A stretch of 64,000 nucleotides of DNA from Aestuariivirga sp. GTDB lineage: Bacteria; Pseudomonadota; Alphaproteobacteria; Rhizobiales; Aestuariivirgaceae. Each line of letters begins with the position of its first letter. Position 1 is the first letter of the stretch. This document shows, piece after piece, positions 63,973 to 64,000 of the stretch. Under the pieces are notes generated by a model, which ran no database searches, had not been told where the DNA came from, and was given only the letters and a program-made list of their open reading frames with translations. The DNA lies in contig JAUXUN010000069.1 in assembly GCA_030680855.1 (NCBI GenBank), positions 57,750 through 121,749 of the forward strand, given 5' to 3'. A program made the position numbers and the translations under genes.

Positions 63973-64000
63973 TATTCATACTAACATGTTAGTATGAATA
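63973..64000. promoter_or_regulatory. Perfect 28-bp palindrome at the window edge
   Basis: The half-site TATTCATACTAACA is followed by its exact complement up to the last base of the window. Length and symmetry fit an operator for a dimeric (TetR-like) regulator of the gene just outside. It could extend past the edge or be a strong hairpin. Confidence 0.55.

Overview
The window is GC-rich chromosomal DNA, densely packed with genes and showing many 4-bp ATGA-type overlaps. It looks like an alphaproteobacterium, probably of the order Hyphomicrobiales (Rhizobiales). The reasons are heterotetrameric sarcosine oxidase, several FAD/GcvT demethylases, DUF1194, DUF3108 and DUF6165 proteins, many GcvA-type LysR regulators, and intergenic hairpin repeats of the kind common in that group. 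I see no rRNA, tRNA, CRISPR array, insertion sequence or prophage. The assignment is inferred from gene content, not from a marker gene.

Positions 1-34650 form an N-methyl-amine and creatine catabolic region. It is bracketed by two paralogous dimethylglycine/sarcosine dehydrogenase-like genes (1-1877, cut by the window edge, and 32242-34650). Between them lie soxBDAG (9632 to 4690, minus strand), preceded on the same strand by an M55 D-aminopeptidase and a Bcr/CflA-type exporter; a cytochrome P450; a non-pyrrolysine MttB-family methyltransferase; an amidase; a minus-strand run of creatinase, lone ABC ATPase, DUF1194 protein, Fe-dependent alcohol dehydrogenase, DMSP-lyase-type cupin and alpha/beta hydrolase; a LysR regulator divergent from creatinase; and an amidinotransferase gene with a frameshift. 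Creatinase would supply sarcosine, the DMGDH-like enzymes would turn dimethylglycine into sarcosine, and SoxBDAG would turn sarcosine into glycine while loading C1 units on tetrahydrofolate. A lower-GC pair (TPR-glycosyltransferase and DUF6165) and a decayed HalD/BesD-like oxygenase gene interrupt this region near 2-4.7 kb.

Positions 34.8-43.7 kb hold moaA, a three-gene HlyD/FtsX/ATPase exporter operon, a tandem pair of EamA transporters, a type III polyketide synthase with an isoprenylcysteine-methyltransferase-like partner, a PCu(A)C copper chaperone and a second DUF1194 gene. Positions 43.7-57.7 kb hold a MocR regulator divergent from a PNPOx-like flavoprotein, a baeRF-type protein, envelope proteins, hydrolases, a translationally coupled SLC13 transporter and tandem-Usp protein, HupE, a GST and the Mrp Fe-S carrier. 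Positions 57.8-62.9 kb hold a membrane histidine kinase, an HI0933-type flavoprotein, a fatty acid desaturase and a LysR gene divergent from a small DUF1127-like gene. The last kilobase is AT-richer and carries a HigBA-like toxin-antitoxin pair, then a perfect 28-bp palindrome ending at the window edge.

No wholly new system is proven here. The best leads are the N-methyl/creatine island with its two broken genes, the DMSP-lyase-type cupin next to an Fe-ADH, the type III PKS pair, the SLC13-Usp pair, the duplicated Cys-rich secreted protein and the two-hairpin repeat family.
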